NCBI GenBank assembly: GCA_021774625.1
Contig: JAJFIV010000027.1
Coordinates: 62,001-126,000 of the forward strand
Length of the DNA: 64,000 nt
Direction of reading: 5' to 3'
Origin: Alphaproteobacteria bacterium
GTDB lineage: Bacteria; Pseudomonadota; Alphaproteobacteria; Sphingomonadales; JAKSBY01
The notes under the pieces are model-generated. The model searched no databases. It was not told the DNA's origin and saw nothing but the letters and a program-made list of their open reading frames with translations. Shown piece after piece: positions 38,366 through 46,245 of the stretch. Position 1 is the stretch's first letter. Every line of letters starts with the position of its first letter. The position numbers and the translations under genes are program-made.

Positions 38366-38708
38366 TATTGCCGAAGGATTGGCGGATAAAGGTAAGAACG
38401 GCGGCAAGTTCACTGTCGGATAAAAAATCATGACCGGGCATAATATTCGAATAAATTGTTTCCGAGGGATCGAGATCGGCCGAACCTTTCAGCACAAATT
38501 TGATAAGAGGCGCCGGATCACCCAGCGCCTTTTTCGATTTTTTCAAAGACGGCTGCATATTGGGAACGCCGGTGCCGTTCGCCTGATGGCATTCCATACA
38601 ATAGGCATTGTAGACTTCCTGCCCTGATGACTGCGCTCCGGCCGGCTGTGCGGGAAAGGCCGCAAAAGTTATAAAAGAGCAAACGGTTAATGCTTTATTG
38701 GCCGTCAT
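38313..38708 (-). CDS. Periplasmic c-type cytochrome
   Basis: A 131-residue monohaem cytochrome c with a signal peptide (MTANKALTVCSFITFAAF, cleavage near AGA-QSS). The haem motif is CMECH in NAYCMECHQANGTGVPN, and the axial Met is in YSNIMPGHDFLSD. It is the electron acceptor expected for the sorbosone-dehydrogenase-like enzyme encoded just upstream. The start is ATG 38708, with GGAAGGTGG upstream. It overlaps the upstream gene by 14 bp and the TonB receptor gene by 53 bp, so all three are coupled. Confidence 0.92.
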   Translation of the reverse strand: MTANKALTVCSFITFAAFPAQPAGAQSSGQEVYNAYCMECHQANGTGVPNMQPSLKKSKKALGDPAPLIKFVLKGSADLDPSETIYSNIMPGHDFLSDSELAAVLTFIRQSFGNNAPLVSEAAVRAARAQP

Positions 38709-39987
38709 AAACCACCTTCCAGATGCGGCCCTGAACCGAATCGGAAATATAAAGTTCGCCATCCGCCCCCTGCGCCAGACCCATCGGCCGGTGAACGGCA
38801 TCGCCGGGGCTTGCCAGATTGTTGCTGCCGGAAAAACCATCGGCAAACACCGACCATTCGCTGCTGGCTTCACCCTTTTCAAAGGGGATAAAGACCACTT
38901 TATAGCCGGCCTGTGGCAGCGGCGCCCGGTTCCAGGAACCATGAAAGGCAACGAAGGCCCCGCCCTTATAATAATCCGGCAGGCCAGCCCCTGTATAAAA
39001 GATCAGATCATTGGGCGCCCAGTGGCCGGGAAAGCCGACAAGCGGCGCTTTATATTTTGCGGCTTCAATTTCCTGTTTGCCATCGCCGCCATATTCGGGG
39101 GAAAGGATCCGTTTCCCGGTCAGATGATTCCAGTATCCGTACGGCCAGCCATGGTTGGAGCCGTCGGACGCCATATGAAATTCCTCGGCCGGCAGTTCTG
39201 CGCTTTCCTCATCGGTGAAAATATCCGGCCACAGCGTGCTGAGACTATCCCGGCCATGGGTGATGAAATAGAGATTGTTGGTGTCAAAATTCCAGTCGAG
39301 GCCCATGGCGTTGCGAATGCCGGTGGCATAACGGTGGCCATCCGTCTGAATGTTTTGCCCGGGTTTTGTGGCGTCAAAGCGCCAGATACCGCCTTGCAGA
39401 TCAAGCTGCGGACAGGGATCGACGCCGGGACTGCCGGGAGTCCGCATTTCCTGCTGACAGGCGTTGGACGGCCCGCCGACATTGACATAAATATTTCCTT
39501 TGCCATCAAAGGTGAAAGGTTTTGAGGCATGCTGGCGCTGGGACAAAAAGGTCATCATTTCCTCAGGGCCCGAGGAGGGGGTCAGTTCATCGCCATTAAA
39601 CCGGTAACGATAGACCGCTGTCGGGGTCGAGAAATAAAGCTGCTCCTGATAAAAGCCGATACCCGTGCCAAGCATATCCGCGAACGCTTCCTGCACGTCT
39701 GCTACTCCGTCGCCATTGGTATCCTTAAGCGCCACGATCCCCATGCCGTCATCGCTGCGGCGGCGCGCCACATAAAGCGCCCCATCGGACCGCACCGCCA
39801 TATGGCGGGCATAACCAAGATTATCGGCAAAAACAGTTGCAGTGAAACCGGCCGGCAATCTGAGGCCAAGCTCCGTATCCACCGCGGCATTAGGGTCTAT
39901 CTCCGGCTCTGCGGAACAGGCCGGCATCAGGCCAAGCCCGATAATCGCAACCGCTATTTTCCCGTAATGCCCGTAATGTCTGTGCAT
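38695..39987 (-). CDS. L-sorbosone/PQQ-dependent sugar dehydrogenase-like lipoprotein
   Basis: A 430-residue six-bladed propeller protein of the glucose/sorbosone dehydrogenase (GSDH) family. A lipoprotein signal with the lipobox LMPACSAE leads to typical strands: YARHMAVRSDGALYVARR, GIRNAMGLDWNFDTNNLYF, HGRDSLSTLWPD, and the C-terminal GLAQGADGELYISDSVQGRI. Such enzymes oxidise aldoses or sorbosone in the periplasm with PQQ or another cofactor; the cofactor cannot be read here, and no pqq genes are in view. It is the first gene of the minus-strand operon with cytochrome c and the TonB receptor. Confidence 0.88.
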   Translation of the reverse strand: MHRHYGHYGKIAVAIIGLGLMPACSAEPEIDPNAAVDTELGLRLPAGFTATVFADNLGYARHMAVRSDGALYVARRRSDDGMGIVALKDTNGDGVADVQEAFADMLGTGIGFYQEQLYFSTPTAVYRYRFNGDELTPSSGPEEMMTFLSQRQHASKPFTFDGKGNIYVNVGGPSNACQQEMRTPGSPGVDPCPQLDLQGGIWRFDATKPGQNIQTDGHRYATGIRNAMGLDWNFDTNNLYFITHGRDSLSTLWPDIFTDEESAELPAEEFHMASDGSNHGWPYGYWNHLTGKRILSPEYGGDGKQEIEAAKYKAPLVGFPGHWAPNDLIFYTGAGLPDYYKGGAFVAFHGSWNRAPLPQAGYKVVFIPFEKGEASSEWSVFADGFSGSNNLASPGDAVHRPMGLAQGADGELYISDSVQGRIWKVVYDGQ

Positions 39988-40171
39988 GGTACCTCTCCGA
40001 TGGGTTATTCGTTCCAGGTTTGCCGATATGAGGATACACCATAATCACAGACCCGGTGACTGCAAAGCGCAATTTTGGACCCTCTGATATTCAACGGTAA
40101 AAATGAATATGGTTTGATCTTTATAATGGCAGAGGGCATATCAATCCCACCGGGACAACCGGCGATTAAAT

Positions 40172-40792
40172 GTGACGAAATTTGTTATGAACTTTAATAT
40201 TATCAATACGAATACCCTGGACCTCCTGCTATCCCGCCGTTCCGCCAAAGCGCGCAATCTGACGCAACCGGGACCGTCAGCGAAGGAGCTGGAACTGATT
40301 CTGAAGGCGGGAATGCGGGTGCCGGATCACGGCAAGATTTTCCCATGGCGGTTTATTGTCTTCGAAGGCGAAGCACAGGCCGGGTTCGGCGTCATAATTG
40401 CAAAATGTTATCGGCAGGAAACCGGGGATGAAAGCAATGCGACGGTCAAGGGTCTGCAGGATTTCCCCTGTCAGGCGCCGGTGATGATCACCGTTGCCGC
40501 AACCCCCGATGCGGACCGCGCCATCCCGGTCTGGGAGCAAAATCTCTCAGCGGGCGCCGCCTGCCAGACGATGATGATCGCCGCAACGGCGCTGGGCTTC
40601 GGCGTCAACTGGCTGACCGGCTGGACCGCCTACAGCCCCGGCGTCAAAAGAGCCCTCGGATTGCAGGAAAAAGACGGCATTGCCGGTTTTCTTTTCATCG
40701 GCAGCCATAGCGAGGACTTAAAGGAACGCCCTCGCCCTTCATATGACGATATCGTTCACCACTGGCGCACACCGGATTTGGCAAATCTATAG
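40172..40792 (+). CDS. Nitroreductase family protein (YdjA-like)
   Basis: A 206-residue FMN-dependent oxidoreductase of the nitroreductase family, close to E. coli YdjA. FMN-binding landmarks are LLSRRSAKARNLTQPGPS near the N-terminus, GMRVPDHGKIFPWRFIVFEG and NLSAGAACQTMMIAATALG, and the C-terminal FLFIGSHSEDLKERPRPSYD. The physiological substrate is unknown. The first start is GTG 40172; an ATG 15 nt downstream (40187) is equally possible and neither has a strong ribosome site. It stands alone, divergent from the dehydrogenase operon. Confidence 0.88.
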   Translation: MTKFVMNFNIINTNTLDLLLSRRSAKARNLTQPGPSAKELELILKAGMRVPDHGKIFPWRFIVFEGEAQAGFGVIIAKCYRQETGDESNATVKGLQDFPCQAPVMITVAATPDADRAIPVWEQNLSAGAACQTMMIAATALGFGVNWLTGWTAYSPGVKRALGLQEKDGIAGFLFIGSHSEDLKERPRPSYDDIVHHWRTPDLANL

Positions 40793-40843
40793 CTGCGACT
40801 CGGCATCCTCGAAACTCTGCGCTTCCCACCCGGTATATAGCTT

Positions 40844-40970
40844 ATGGTTAACAGCTTGCCGATTCTGTCCCGAAAAATGCCCGGTTAACCTTACCGGCAG
40901 GGTGAAAAAGGGTTAACGCTCGTCAGATTGACGGATCACGATCAAATTTTCGGATTTTTGGTAAGGTTAA
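40844..40970 (+). promoter_or_regulatory. Cluster of four GGTTAA sites (CtrA-like)
   Basis: GGTTAA occurs four times in 127 bp: 40846, 40883, 40911 and 40965. The first, read on the other strand, is TTAACCAT, identical to the CtrA half-site of Caulobacter. The second is the full palindrome GGTTAACC. CtrA, the alphaproteobacterial cell-cycle regulator, recognises TTAA-N7-TTAAC and TTAACCAT half-sites. The full spaced motif is not present, so the assignment is inference. The region precedes a possible 62-residue gene at 41106. Confidence 0.45.
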
Positions 40971-41105
40971 TGAAATTTTTACTTGTCGGGATCAGCGAAT
41001 GCGGTCAACCTGTCTTCAGGGAATTTTTATGGGCGGCAGGGAACGCCCGGAAAAATGTATTGAGTGACTTTAGGGAGTGGCGTTCAAAGGCGCCTGACAA
41101 CAACC

Positions 41106-41294
41106 ATGATCCAAGATCGGCAAAAGCTGTATAACAACCTGATCGGCGCTTACCGGAAGTCGTTTAAGTGCGACCCTCCCGTAGAGGAAAGCAAATCACT
41201 GGAATCAACCATATCCTTGCTGACCCGCGCCGTCTTCACCGGCATTCCTTTACGGCCGAATTCCAGACAGGATGTCGTGCGGCGCTCGGAATAG
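41106..41294 (+). CDS. Possible small protein downstream of CtrA-like sites
   Basis: A 62-residue reading frame with a plausible protein-like composition: an amphipathic start (QDRQKLYNNLIGAYRKSF), a polar middle, and a hydrophobic patch (STISLLTRAVFTGIPL) before a basic end. No family is recognised and no clear Shine-Dalgarno precedes the ATG; an upstream GTG at 41064 would add 14 residues. It occupies an otherwise empty 500-bp gap and lies 140 bp downstream of a cluster of CtrA-like sites, which is the main reason to list it. Confidence 0.3.
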   Translation: MIQDRQKLYNNLIGAYRKSFKCDPPVEESKSLESTISLLTRAVFTGIPLRPNSRQDVVRRSE

Positions 41295-41316
41295 CATTGT
41301 GATATAAAGGATGTTT

Positions 41317-41781
41317 TCAGCCTGTCCGCTCCGGGCCGGCGTTTGTTTCTTTGTCCCTTTCCCTCTCAATCTGATCAAACGCTTCTATCACCGCCTGAAA
41401 CGGCAACAGGACCGAAGCATGCCGCGCCTTATGCTCGCGGACCGGCAGAAAAACCGACAATTCCGCCCATTCCTGAACAGGATCATCGCCTGCAACAAGA
41501 ATATCCTGAATTGCCTGAAAGGCAGGAGCGAAGCTTTCCCTGGTCTGGCCAATGATTCGCCGGCCGACCAGCGAACAGGCGGCCTGACCGAGGGCGCAGG
41601 CCTTCACTTCCTGTCCGTAATCGGTGATCACACCCTCGTGCACAACCGCATCAATGGTCACGCGGCTGCCGCAGATGCGGCTGGTTTTCGTGATTGTCAC
41701 ATCCGGGTCAGGCAGCCGGAAGAGCCGAGGAATACTGGCCGCAAGCCGCAATATTTCTTTATTATAGAGTGTGAAGGACAT
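41317..41781 (-). CDS. NifU/IscU-like iron-sulfur scaffold protein
   Basis: A 154-residue protein resembling NifU/IscU N-terminal scaffolds, which hold a transient Fe-S cluster for transfer. Visible scaffold-like elements are YNKEILRLAASIPRLFRLPD, then SRICGSRVTIDAVV, and the cysteine-containing helix VKACALGQAACSLVGRRIIG. The number and spacing of cysteines differ from canonical IscU, so cluster binding is uncertain. The start is ATG 41781 (MSFTLYNKEIL); longer upstream frames are not protein-like. It is divergent from folE, an arrangement often seen in alphaproteobacteria. Confidence 0.8.
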   Translation of the reverse strand: MSFTLYNKEILRLAASIPRLFRLPDPDVTITKTSRICGSRVTIDAVVHEGVITDYGQEVKACALGQAACSLVGRRIIGQTRESFAPAFQAIQDILVAGDDPVQEWAELSVFLPVREHKARHASVLLPFQAVIEAFDQIERERDKETNAGPERTG

Positions 41782-42008
41782 GGCTGGAATGTGGCGTGAA
41801 GCGAGACAGATTTCAATAGATGTTCCGGCGCCGCATGAAAATCTGTGATAAGGGGGAAAATTATTTGCTTGAATTTGCGCGGGTCCCGGATACATCTAAA
41901 GAGCAGTGCGGTTGCATGTCCTCCCCGATATCTTTTTTAGCGGATACGGGGGATCCGTTGCTGGTTTCGCTGAGTATAAGACTTGGAGAATTCAGACCGT
42001 ACAACCCT

Positions 42009-42067
42009 GAAGGCCGGTAATATCTCCTAAGTTGCCGACCGCCTTCGTTACTAAGGAGGAGGCATCT
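42009..42067 (+). promoter_or_regulatory. Candidate THF-II (folE motif) riboswitch
   Basis: The leader directly before folE can sequester its ribosome site. Bases 42024-42028 (CTCCT) pair with 42054-42058 (AGGAG of the Shine-Dalgarno), and the stem continues with 42030-42032 and 42050-42052 (AGT/ACT). A second helix can form between GAAGGC (42009-42014) and GCCTTC (42041-42046), which crosses the first as a pseudoknot. A tetrahydrofolate-sensing leader (THF-II, folE motif) is known upstream of folE in alphaproteobacteria. The match to that consensus was not tested, so this rests on position and pairing. Confidence 0.55.
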
Positions 42068-42715
42068 ATGGACGCCATTGTTAAAAAACTGACGCCAGGA
42101 AAACCGGGCAGCAGCCTCGCCGCCGTCCCGCCGGCCAACCGGCCGACCCGGGAACAGGCGGAAGCCGCCGTCGAAACCCTGATCCGTTGGGCCGGCGACG
42201 ATCCGGACCGGGAAGGTCTGCGGGATACGCCAAAGCGCGTTGCCAGGGCCTACCGGGAATTATTCTCCGGCTATGAAGACTGCCCGCTTGATGTCTTAAG
42301 CACAACCTTTGAGGAGGTCGGCGGCTATGATGATCTCGTCATGCTGCGCGATATCGAATTCACCAGCCACTGCGAGCATCACATGGTGCCCATTATCGGC
42401 AAGGCTCATATCGCCTATATGCCCAATGGCCGTGTGGTCGGCATCAGCAAGATCGCCCGGGTGGTGGATATCCTCGCCCGCCGGCTGCAGACCCAGGAAA
42501 CCATGACGGCGGAAATCGCCAACGCCATTGAAGAGGGGCTCGACACCAAAGGGGTTGCCGTTATGATGGAAGCGGAACATTTTTGTATGAGCATGCGGGG
42601 CGTGAGCAAAAAAGGCGTGATGACCATTACCACCCAGCTGCGCGGCTGCTTTCAGGAAGACGAGCGGCTGGAACGGCGATTTCTAAATTTCGCCGGCCAG
42701 TGTCCGGTGGCATAG
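42068..42715 (+). CDS. folE: GTP cyclohydrolase I
   Basis: FolE makes 7,8-dihydroneopterin triphosphate from GTP, the first step of folate synthesis, as a homodecamer in the cytosol. The 215 residues have an N-terminal tail, then [19 protein letters not shown], the zinc and substrate motif [20 protein letters not shown] near residue 100, [18 protein letters not shown], and the C-terminal zinc region [16 protein letters not shown]. The start is ATG 42068 (MDAIVKKL), with GGAGGAGG 6 nt upstream. The leader shows pairing that can hide this ribosome site. Confidence 0.96.
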   Translation: MDAIVKKLTPGKPGSSLAAVPPANRPTREQAEAAVETLIRWAGDDPDREGLRDTPKRVARAYRELFSGYEDCPLDVLSTTFEEVGGYDDLVMLRDIEFTSHCEHHMVPIIGKAHIAYMPNGRVVGISKIARVVDILARRLQTQETMTAEIANAIEEGLDTKGVAVMMEAEHFCMSMRGVSKKGVMTITTQLRGCFQEDERLERRFLNFAGQCPVA

Positions 42716-42727
42716 CTTGCGACCATC

Positions 42728-42817
42728 CTTCGATACACCCTCGCTGTGCTCGGGCACTCAGGATGAACGGATGGCTTAACCGTTCACACTGAGTAAGGCC
42801 GAAGGCCTGTATCGAAG
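42728..42817. repeat. Palindromic REP-like intergenic element
   Basis: A 90-bp imperfect hairpin fills most of the gap between folE and hisI. The outer arms CTTCGATACA (42728-42737) and TGTATCGAAG (42808-42817) are perfect complements. The inner arms share ACTCAG-n2-TGAACGG with the reverse complement CCGTTCA-n2-CTGAGT around a short loop. The type, TTCGATACA...ACTCAGGATGAACGG, resembles REP-like elements dispersed through many alphaproteobacterial genomes. Only one copy is seen in this window. Confidence 0.75.
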
Positions 42818-42840
42818 TGCGGAGCACAGAGCAGAATATT

Positions 42841-43245
42841 ATGTTCAAAAAGCGTGATCAGCTTGACGATCTGGAAGAAGGCGCGGACTTTGCGCCCAAA
42901 TTCGATGCGGAGGGCCTGATTCCGGCCATTGCGACCGATCATGCGGCCGGCGAGGTGCTGATGGTCGCCTTTATGAATAAGGATGCGCTGGAAAAAACGC
43001 TGGAGACTGGCGAGGCCCATTATTGGAGCCGCAGCCGCAATGAACTTTGGCATAAAGGCGCGACGTCGGGGCAGATTCAAATCGTGATGGAGATGCGCAC
43101 CGACTGCGACCAGGACGCGATCTGGCTTCGCGTCGAGCAAAAAGGAGGCGGCGCCTGCCATGTGGGCTATCGCAGCTGCTTTTATCGCAGCATCGAGAAG
43201 GCTGCCGGCGGCCCGGTCCTCCATTTGGAAGAGAAGAAATCATGA
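42841..43245 (+). CDS. hisI: Phosphoribosyl-AMP cyclohydrolase
   Basis: HisI opens the adenine ring of phosphoribosyl-AMP in histidine synthesis, using zinc. The 134-residue protein shows the standard motifs: [20 protein letters not shown] and [20 protein letters not shown], then the catalytic [27 protein letters not shown] (metal site) and [15 protein letters not shown] with its conserved cysteines. No phosphoribosyl-ATP pyrophosphatase domain is fused. The start is ATG 42841, just after the palindromic repeat. It overlaps gloB by 4 bp. Confidence 0.96.
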   Translation: MFKKRDQLDDLEEGADFAPKFDAEGLIPAIATDHAAGEVLMVAFMNKDALEKTLETGEAHYWSRSRNELWHKGATSGQIQIVMEMRTDCDQDAIWLRVEQKGGGACHVGYRSCFYRSIEKAAGGPVLHLEEKKS

Positions 43246-44012
43246 GCCGGCTGGATATCGTTCAAATTCCTGTTCTTCAGGATAATTATGTCTATCTCGC
43301 GCACGATAAAGAGACAGGCGAGACCGCCATTATCGATCCGGCGGTGGCGGAACCGGTCCTGGATGAAGCCTTCAAACGCGGCTGGACCATTAGTCATATC
43401 CTCAACACACATCACCACCCCGATCATGTAGGCGGCAATCTCGCCATCAAGGAGGCAACCGGCTGCACCATTATCGGCCCCCGGCCTGATCGCGACCGCA
43501 TTCCCGGAATTGATGTGGCGGTAGATGAAAGCGAGACTGTCCGGGTCGGAAACGCGGAAGCTCAAATCCTGTTCGTTCCCGGTCATACCCGCGGTCATAT
43601 CGCCTACTGGTTTGCCGCATCGGACGCTCTTTTCTGCGGCGACACCCTCTTTTCCATGGGCTGTGGCCGTCTGTTTGAAGGCACCCCGGCGCAAATGTGG
43701 TCCTCCATGCAGAAAATCATGCGGCTGCCGGACGAGACCCGCATCTATTGCGCCCATGAATATACCGAGGCCAATGGCCGCTTTGCCCTGACCGTCGAGC
43801 CGGAAAACCCTGACCTTCAGGCCCGGATGGCAGATGTAACCCGTCTGCGGCGGGACAATCGCCCGACGGTTCCCTCCACGCTCGGGGCCGAAAAAAGGAC
43901 CAATCCCTTTCTCAGGGCAGAAAGCGAAAGCTTACGGAATGGCCTGGATATGCCCAGAATGACCCCGGTCGAGATTTTCGCGGAAACGCGGAAGCGGAAA
44001 GACCATTTTTGA
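43242..44012 (+). CDS. gloB: Hydroxyacylglutathione hydrolase (glyoxalase II)
   Basis: GloB hydrolyses S-lactoylglutathione to lactate and glutathione, finishing methylglyoxal detoxification. The 256-residue metallo-beta-lactamase-fold protein has the metal motif [10 protein letters not shown] (His57, His59, Asp61, His62), [13 protein letters not shown], the [18 protein letters not shown] segment and the C-terminal [13 protein letters not shown]. The glyoxalase II C-terminal domain is present ([10 protein letters not shown]). It overlaps hisI by an ATGA junction, and the next peptidase gene starts about 100 bp downstream. Confidence 0.95.
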   Translation: MSRLDIVQIPVLQDNYVYLAHDKETGETAIIDPAVAEPVLDEAFKRGWTISHILNTHHHPDHVGGNLAIKEATGCTIIGPRPDRDRIPGIDVAVDESETVRVGNAEAQILFVPGHTRGHIAYWFAASDALFCGDTLFSMGCGRLFEGTPAQMWSSMQKIMRLPDETRIYCAHEYTEANGRFALTVEPENPDLQARMADVTRLRRDNRPTVPSTLGAEKRTNPFLRAESESLRNGLDMPRMTPVEIFAETRKRKDHF

Positions 44013-44036
44013 AAGGCATGAATGCGGGAGAGAGTT

Positions 44037-44120
44037 ATGCAATATCGGCCGGCAGCCAAAAGTCTGACGCCGTAAGCGGCAGGCTTTGCGCTGCTGGCCG
44101 GCAGCACAGTGAGTTTCGCC
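44037..44120 (+). pseudogene. Signal-peptide region interrupted by an in-frame stop
   Basis: In frame with the downstream prolyl oligopeptidase, an ATG at 44037 preceded by GGGAGAG reads MQYRPAAKSLTP, then TAA (44073-44075), then AAGFALLAGSTVSFA, joining directly to the MQDNDPYIWLED start. Without the stop this is a textbook 28-residue signal peptide: basic n-region, hydrophobic core and SFA cleavage site. The stop therefore breaks an ancestral export signal, or is a sequencing or assembly error. Confidence 0.7.
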
Positions 44121-46187
44121 ATGCAGGATAACGATCCCTATATCTGGCTCGAAGACGTGCAAGGCGAAAAGGCGCTGGAATGGGTCGAGGCGCAGAACGA
44201 AAAATCCCTCGCCCGGCTCGAAAGCGACCCGCGATTCAAGACGATCCGTGCTGACGCCGCGAAAATCCTGACCGCGACGGATCGCATTCCCTATGCCAGT
44301 TATGTGGCCGGTGAGATGTATAATTTCTGGCAGGACGGCGCGCATGTGCGCGGCCTCTGGCGCAAAACCAGCCTCGATTCCTATAAAACCGACAATCCGG
44401 AATGGGAAACGGTGCTTGATCTTGACAGGCTCTCCGCCGATGAGGGCGAGAACTGGGTCTATAAAGGCCGCGACTGTCTTGCGCCGGATTATCAGCGCTG
44501 TCTGATCCGCCTTTCACGCGGCGGCGGTGATGCGGTTGTCATCCGGGAATTTGATGCGGCCAGCAAATCCTTTGTCGAAGATGGTTTTGTGCTGCCGGAA
44601 GGCAAGCAGGACGCCAGCTGGCTGGATGAAAATACCGTCATCGCCATCACCAGCCATGGCGGCGGCACCACCAACACCTCCGGCTATGCCCGCATGGTCC
44701 GGATCTGGGAACGGGGCATGCCGATTGAAGAAGCCCGCCTGGTTTATGAAAGCGAGCAGACGGACGCCTTTATCGGGGCCTCGGTTTTCAGGGACGGCGA
44801 TGACACCCATGCCTTTGTCCAGCGGCGGCCCGATTTTTTCCGCGAGCAGGTTTTTTATATCGATGACAGCGGCAATGCCCGGGCACTGGCGCTGCCCGAC
44901 GACGTGAATTTCCAGGGCATTCTGCAGGGCGATGTGATCGCGCTGACCCGGTCCGACTGGAAGGCGGGCGGACATACCTATCCTGGCGGCTCCATGGTCG
45001 CGATCGATCTTGCCGACCTGATTGCGCATAAAGCGGAACCGCATATGGCGCAGATTTTTACCCCCGGTGACGGTCAGTCCGTCGATTCCGCGGGCGGGGT
45101 CGCCATCACCAGGTCGGCGGTGATGCTCTCGGTGCTTGACACGGTCAAAGGCAAACTGGTGAAAGTGGAAAAATCCGGCGGTGAGTGGGTTGCCACTATG
45201 CTGCCTCTACCGGAAAATGGCAGCGTCCAGATTGCTGACGCCGGGGACGATCATGACGTCGTGATGCTGGTTGCGGAAAGCTTCCTCAGGCCGGAAACCC
45301 TCTATCTGATAGAAGGCGATCAGGCGCCTGAGGCAATCAAGTCGCTGCCCGCCCGCTTTGATCCGGCGCCTTATGTGTCCGAACAGTTCTTCGCCACCAG
45401 TAAGGACGGCACGAAGATTCCTTATTTCCTGGTGCGCTCGAAAGATACGGCCTTCGATGGCACGACGCCGACGCTGCTATACGGCTATGGCGGGTTCGAG
45501 ATTTCCCTGAAGCCCGATTATGTGTCGCCCCTGGTCAAGACCTGGCTGGAGCAGGGCGGCGCCTATGCGGTGGCCAATATCCGGGGCGGCGGGGAGTTCG
45601 GCCCGAGATGGCATCAGGCGGCGCTATTGGAAAACCGCCAGAAGGCTTTCGACGATTTTGCCGCGGTGGCCGAGGATTTGATCGCCGGCGGTCTGACTTC
45701 GCCGGAGCATCTCGGCATCTATGGCGGCTCAAACGGCGGGCTTCTGGTCGGAGCAACCTTTGTTCAACGGCCGGAACTGTTCAATGCCGTCATCTCCGCC
45801 GTGCCGCTTCTCGACATGTTCCGCTATCACAAGCTTTTGGCGGGCGCGAGCTGGATGGGAGAATATGGCGATCCCGATGATCCGGCAATGCGCGCCGTGA
45901 TCGCCACCTATTCGCCCTATCAGAATCTAAAGGCGGACGGGGAATATCCGGAGGTTTTCTTCACCACCTCCACCAAGGATGACCGGGTCCATCCCGGCCA
46001 TGCCCGCAAGATGGCCGCAAAAATGATCGATCAGGGCCACGATATCCTCTATTTCGAAAATACCGAGGGCGGGCACGCCGCCGCAGCCAATCTTCTGCAG
46101 CGCGCCCGGTTGACAGGATTACAGGCGGTCTATCTGCTCCAGCAGCTGAAAGACCCGCAGGAAAGGAAAAAAGCATCCGCCGAGTAA
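44121..46187 (+). CDS. Prolyl oligopeptidase (S9A)
   Basis: A 688-residue serine peptidase for short proline-containing peptides. The POP N-terminus NDPYIWLEDVQGEKALEWVE and the propeller start YNFWQDGAHVRGLWR are conserved. The catalytic domain contains the Ser in YGGSNGGLLVGATF, the Asp in TSTKDDRVHPGHARKM and the His in ENTEGGHAAAANL. It is collinear with the lipoprotein paralogue at 19648. No functional signal peptide is encoded here because of the upstream stop, so the current product is probably cytosolic. The start is ATG 44121; an in-frame GTG at 44109 is possible. Confidence 0.92.
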   Translation: MQDNDPYIWLEDVQGEKALEWVEAQNEKSLARLESDPRFKTIRADAAKILTATDRIPYASYVAGEMYNFWQDGAHVRGLWRKTSLDSYKTDNPEWETVLDLDRLSADEGENWVYKGRDCLAPDYQRCLIRLSRGGGDAVVIREFDAASKSFVEDGFVLPEGKQDASWLDENTVIAITSHGGGTTNTSGYARMVRIWERGMPIEEARLVYESEQTDAFIGASVFRDGDDTHAFVQRRPDFFREQVFYIDDSGNARALALPDDVNFQGILQGDVIALTRSDWKAGGHTYPGGSMVAIDLADLIAHKAEPHMAQIFTPGDGQSVDSAGGVAITRSAVMLSVLDTVKGKLVKVEKSGGEWVATMLPLPENGSVQIADAGDDHDVVMLVAESFLRPETLYLIEGDQAPEAIKSLPARFDPAPYVSEQFFATSKDGTKIPYFLVRSKDTAFDGTTPTLLYGYGGFEISLKPDYVSPLVKTWLEQGGAYAVANIRGGGEFGPRWHQAALLENRQKAFDDFAAVAEDLIAGGLTSPEHLGIYGGSNGGLLVGATFVQRPELFNAVISAVPLLDMFRYHKLLAGASWMGEYGDPDDPAMRAVIATYSPYQNLKADGEYPEVFFTTSTKDDRVHPGHARKMAAKMIDQGHDILYFENTEGGHAAAANLLQRARLTGLQAVYLLQQLKDPQERKKASAE

Positions 46188-46213
46188 AAAAACCAAACCA
46201 AGGCGGCAATTTC

Positions 46214-46245
46214 AAAGCGGCCCTCTGCGGAGAACCGCTTTTTAT
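46214..46245 (+). terminator. Hairpin terminator after prolyl oligopeptidase
   Basis: AAAGCGG (46214-46220) pairs with CCGCTTT (46235-46241), then TTATCTTT follows. It lies 27 nt past the peptidase stop on the plus strand. Confidence 0.75.

Noticed and set aside
41820-42020. 66-residue plus-strand frame upstream of folE
   Set aside because: It ends just inside the candidate folE leader, has no family match and no ribosome site; more likely leader sequence.
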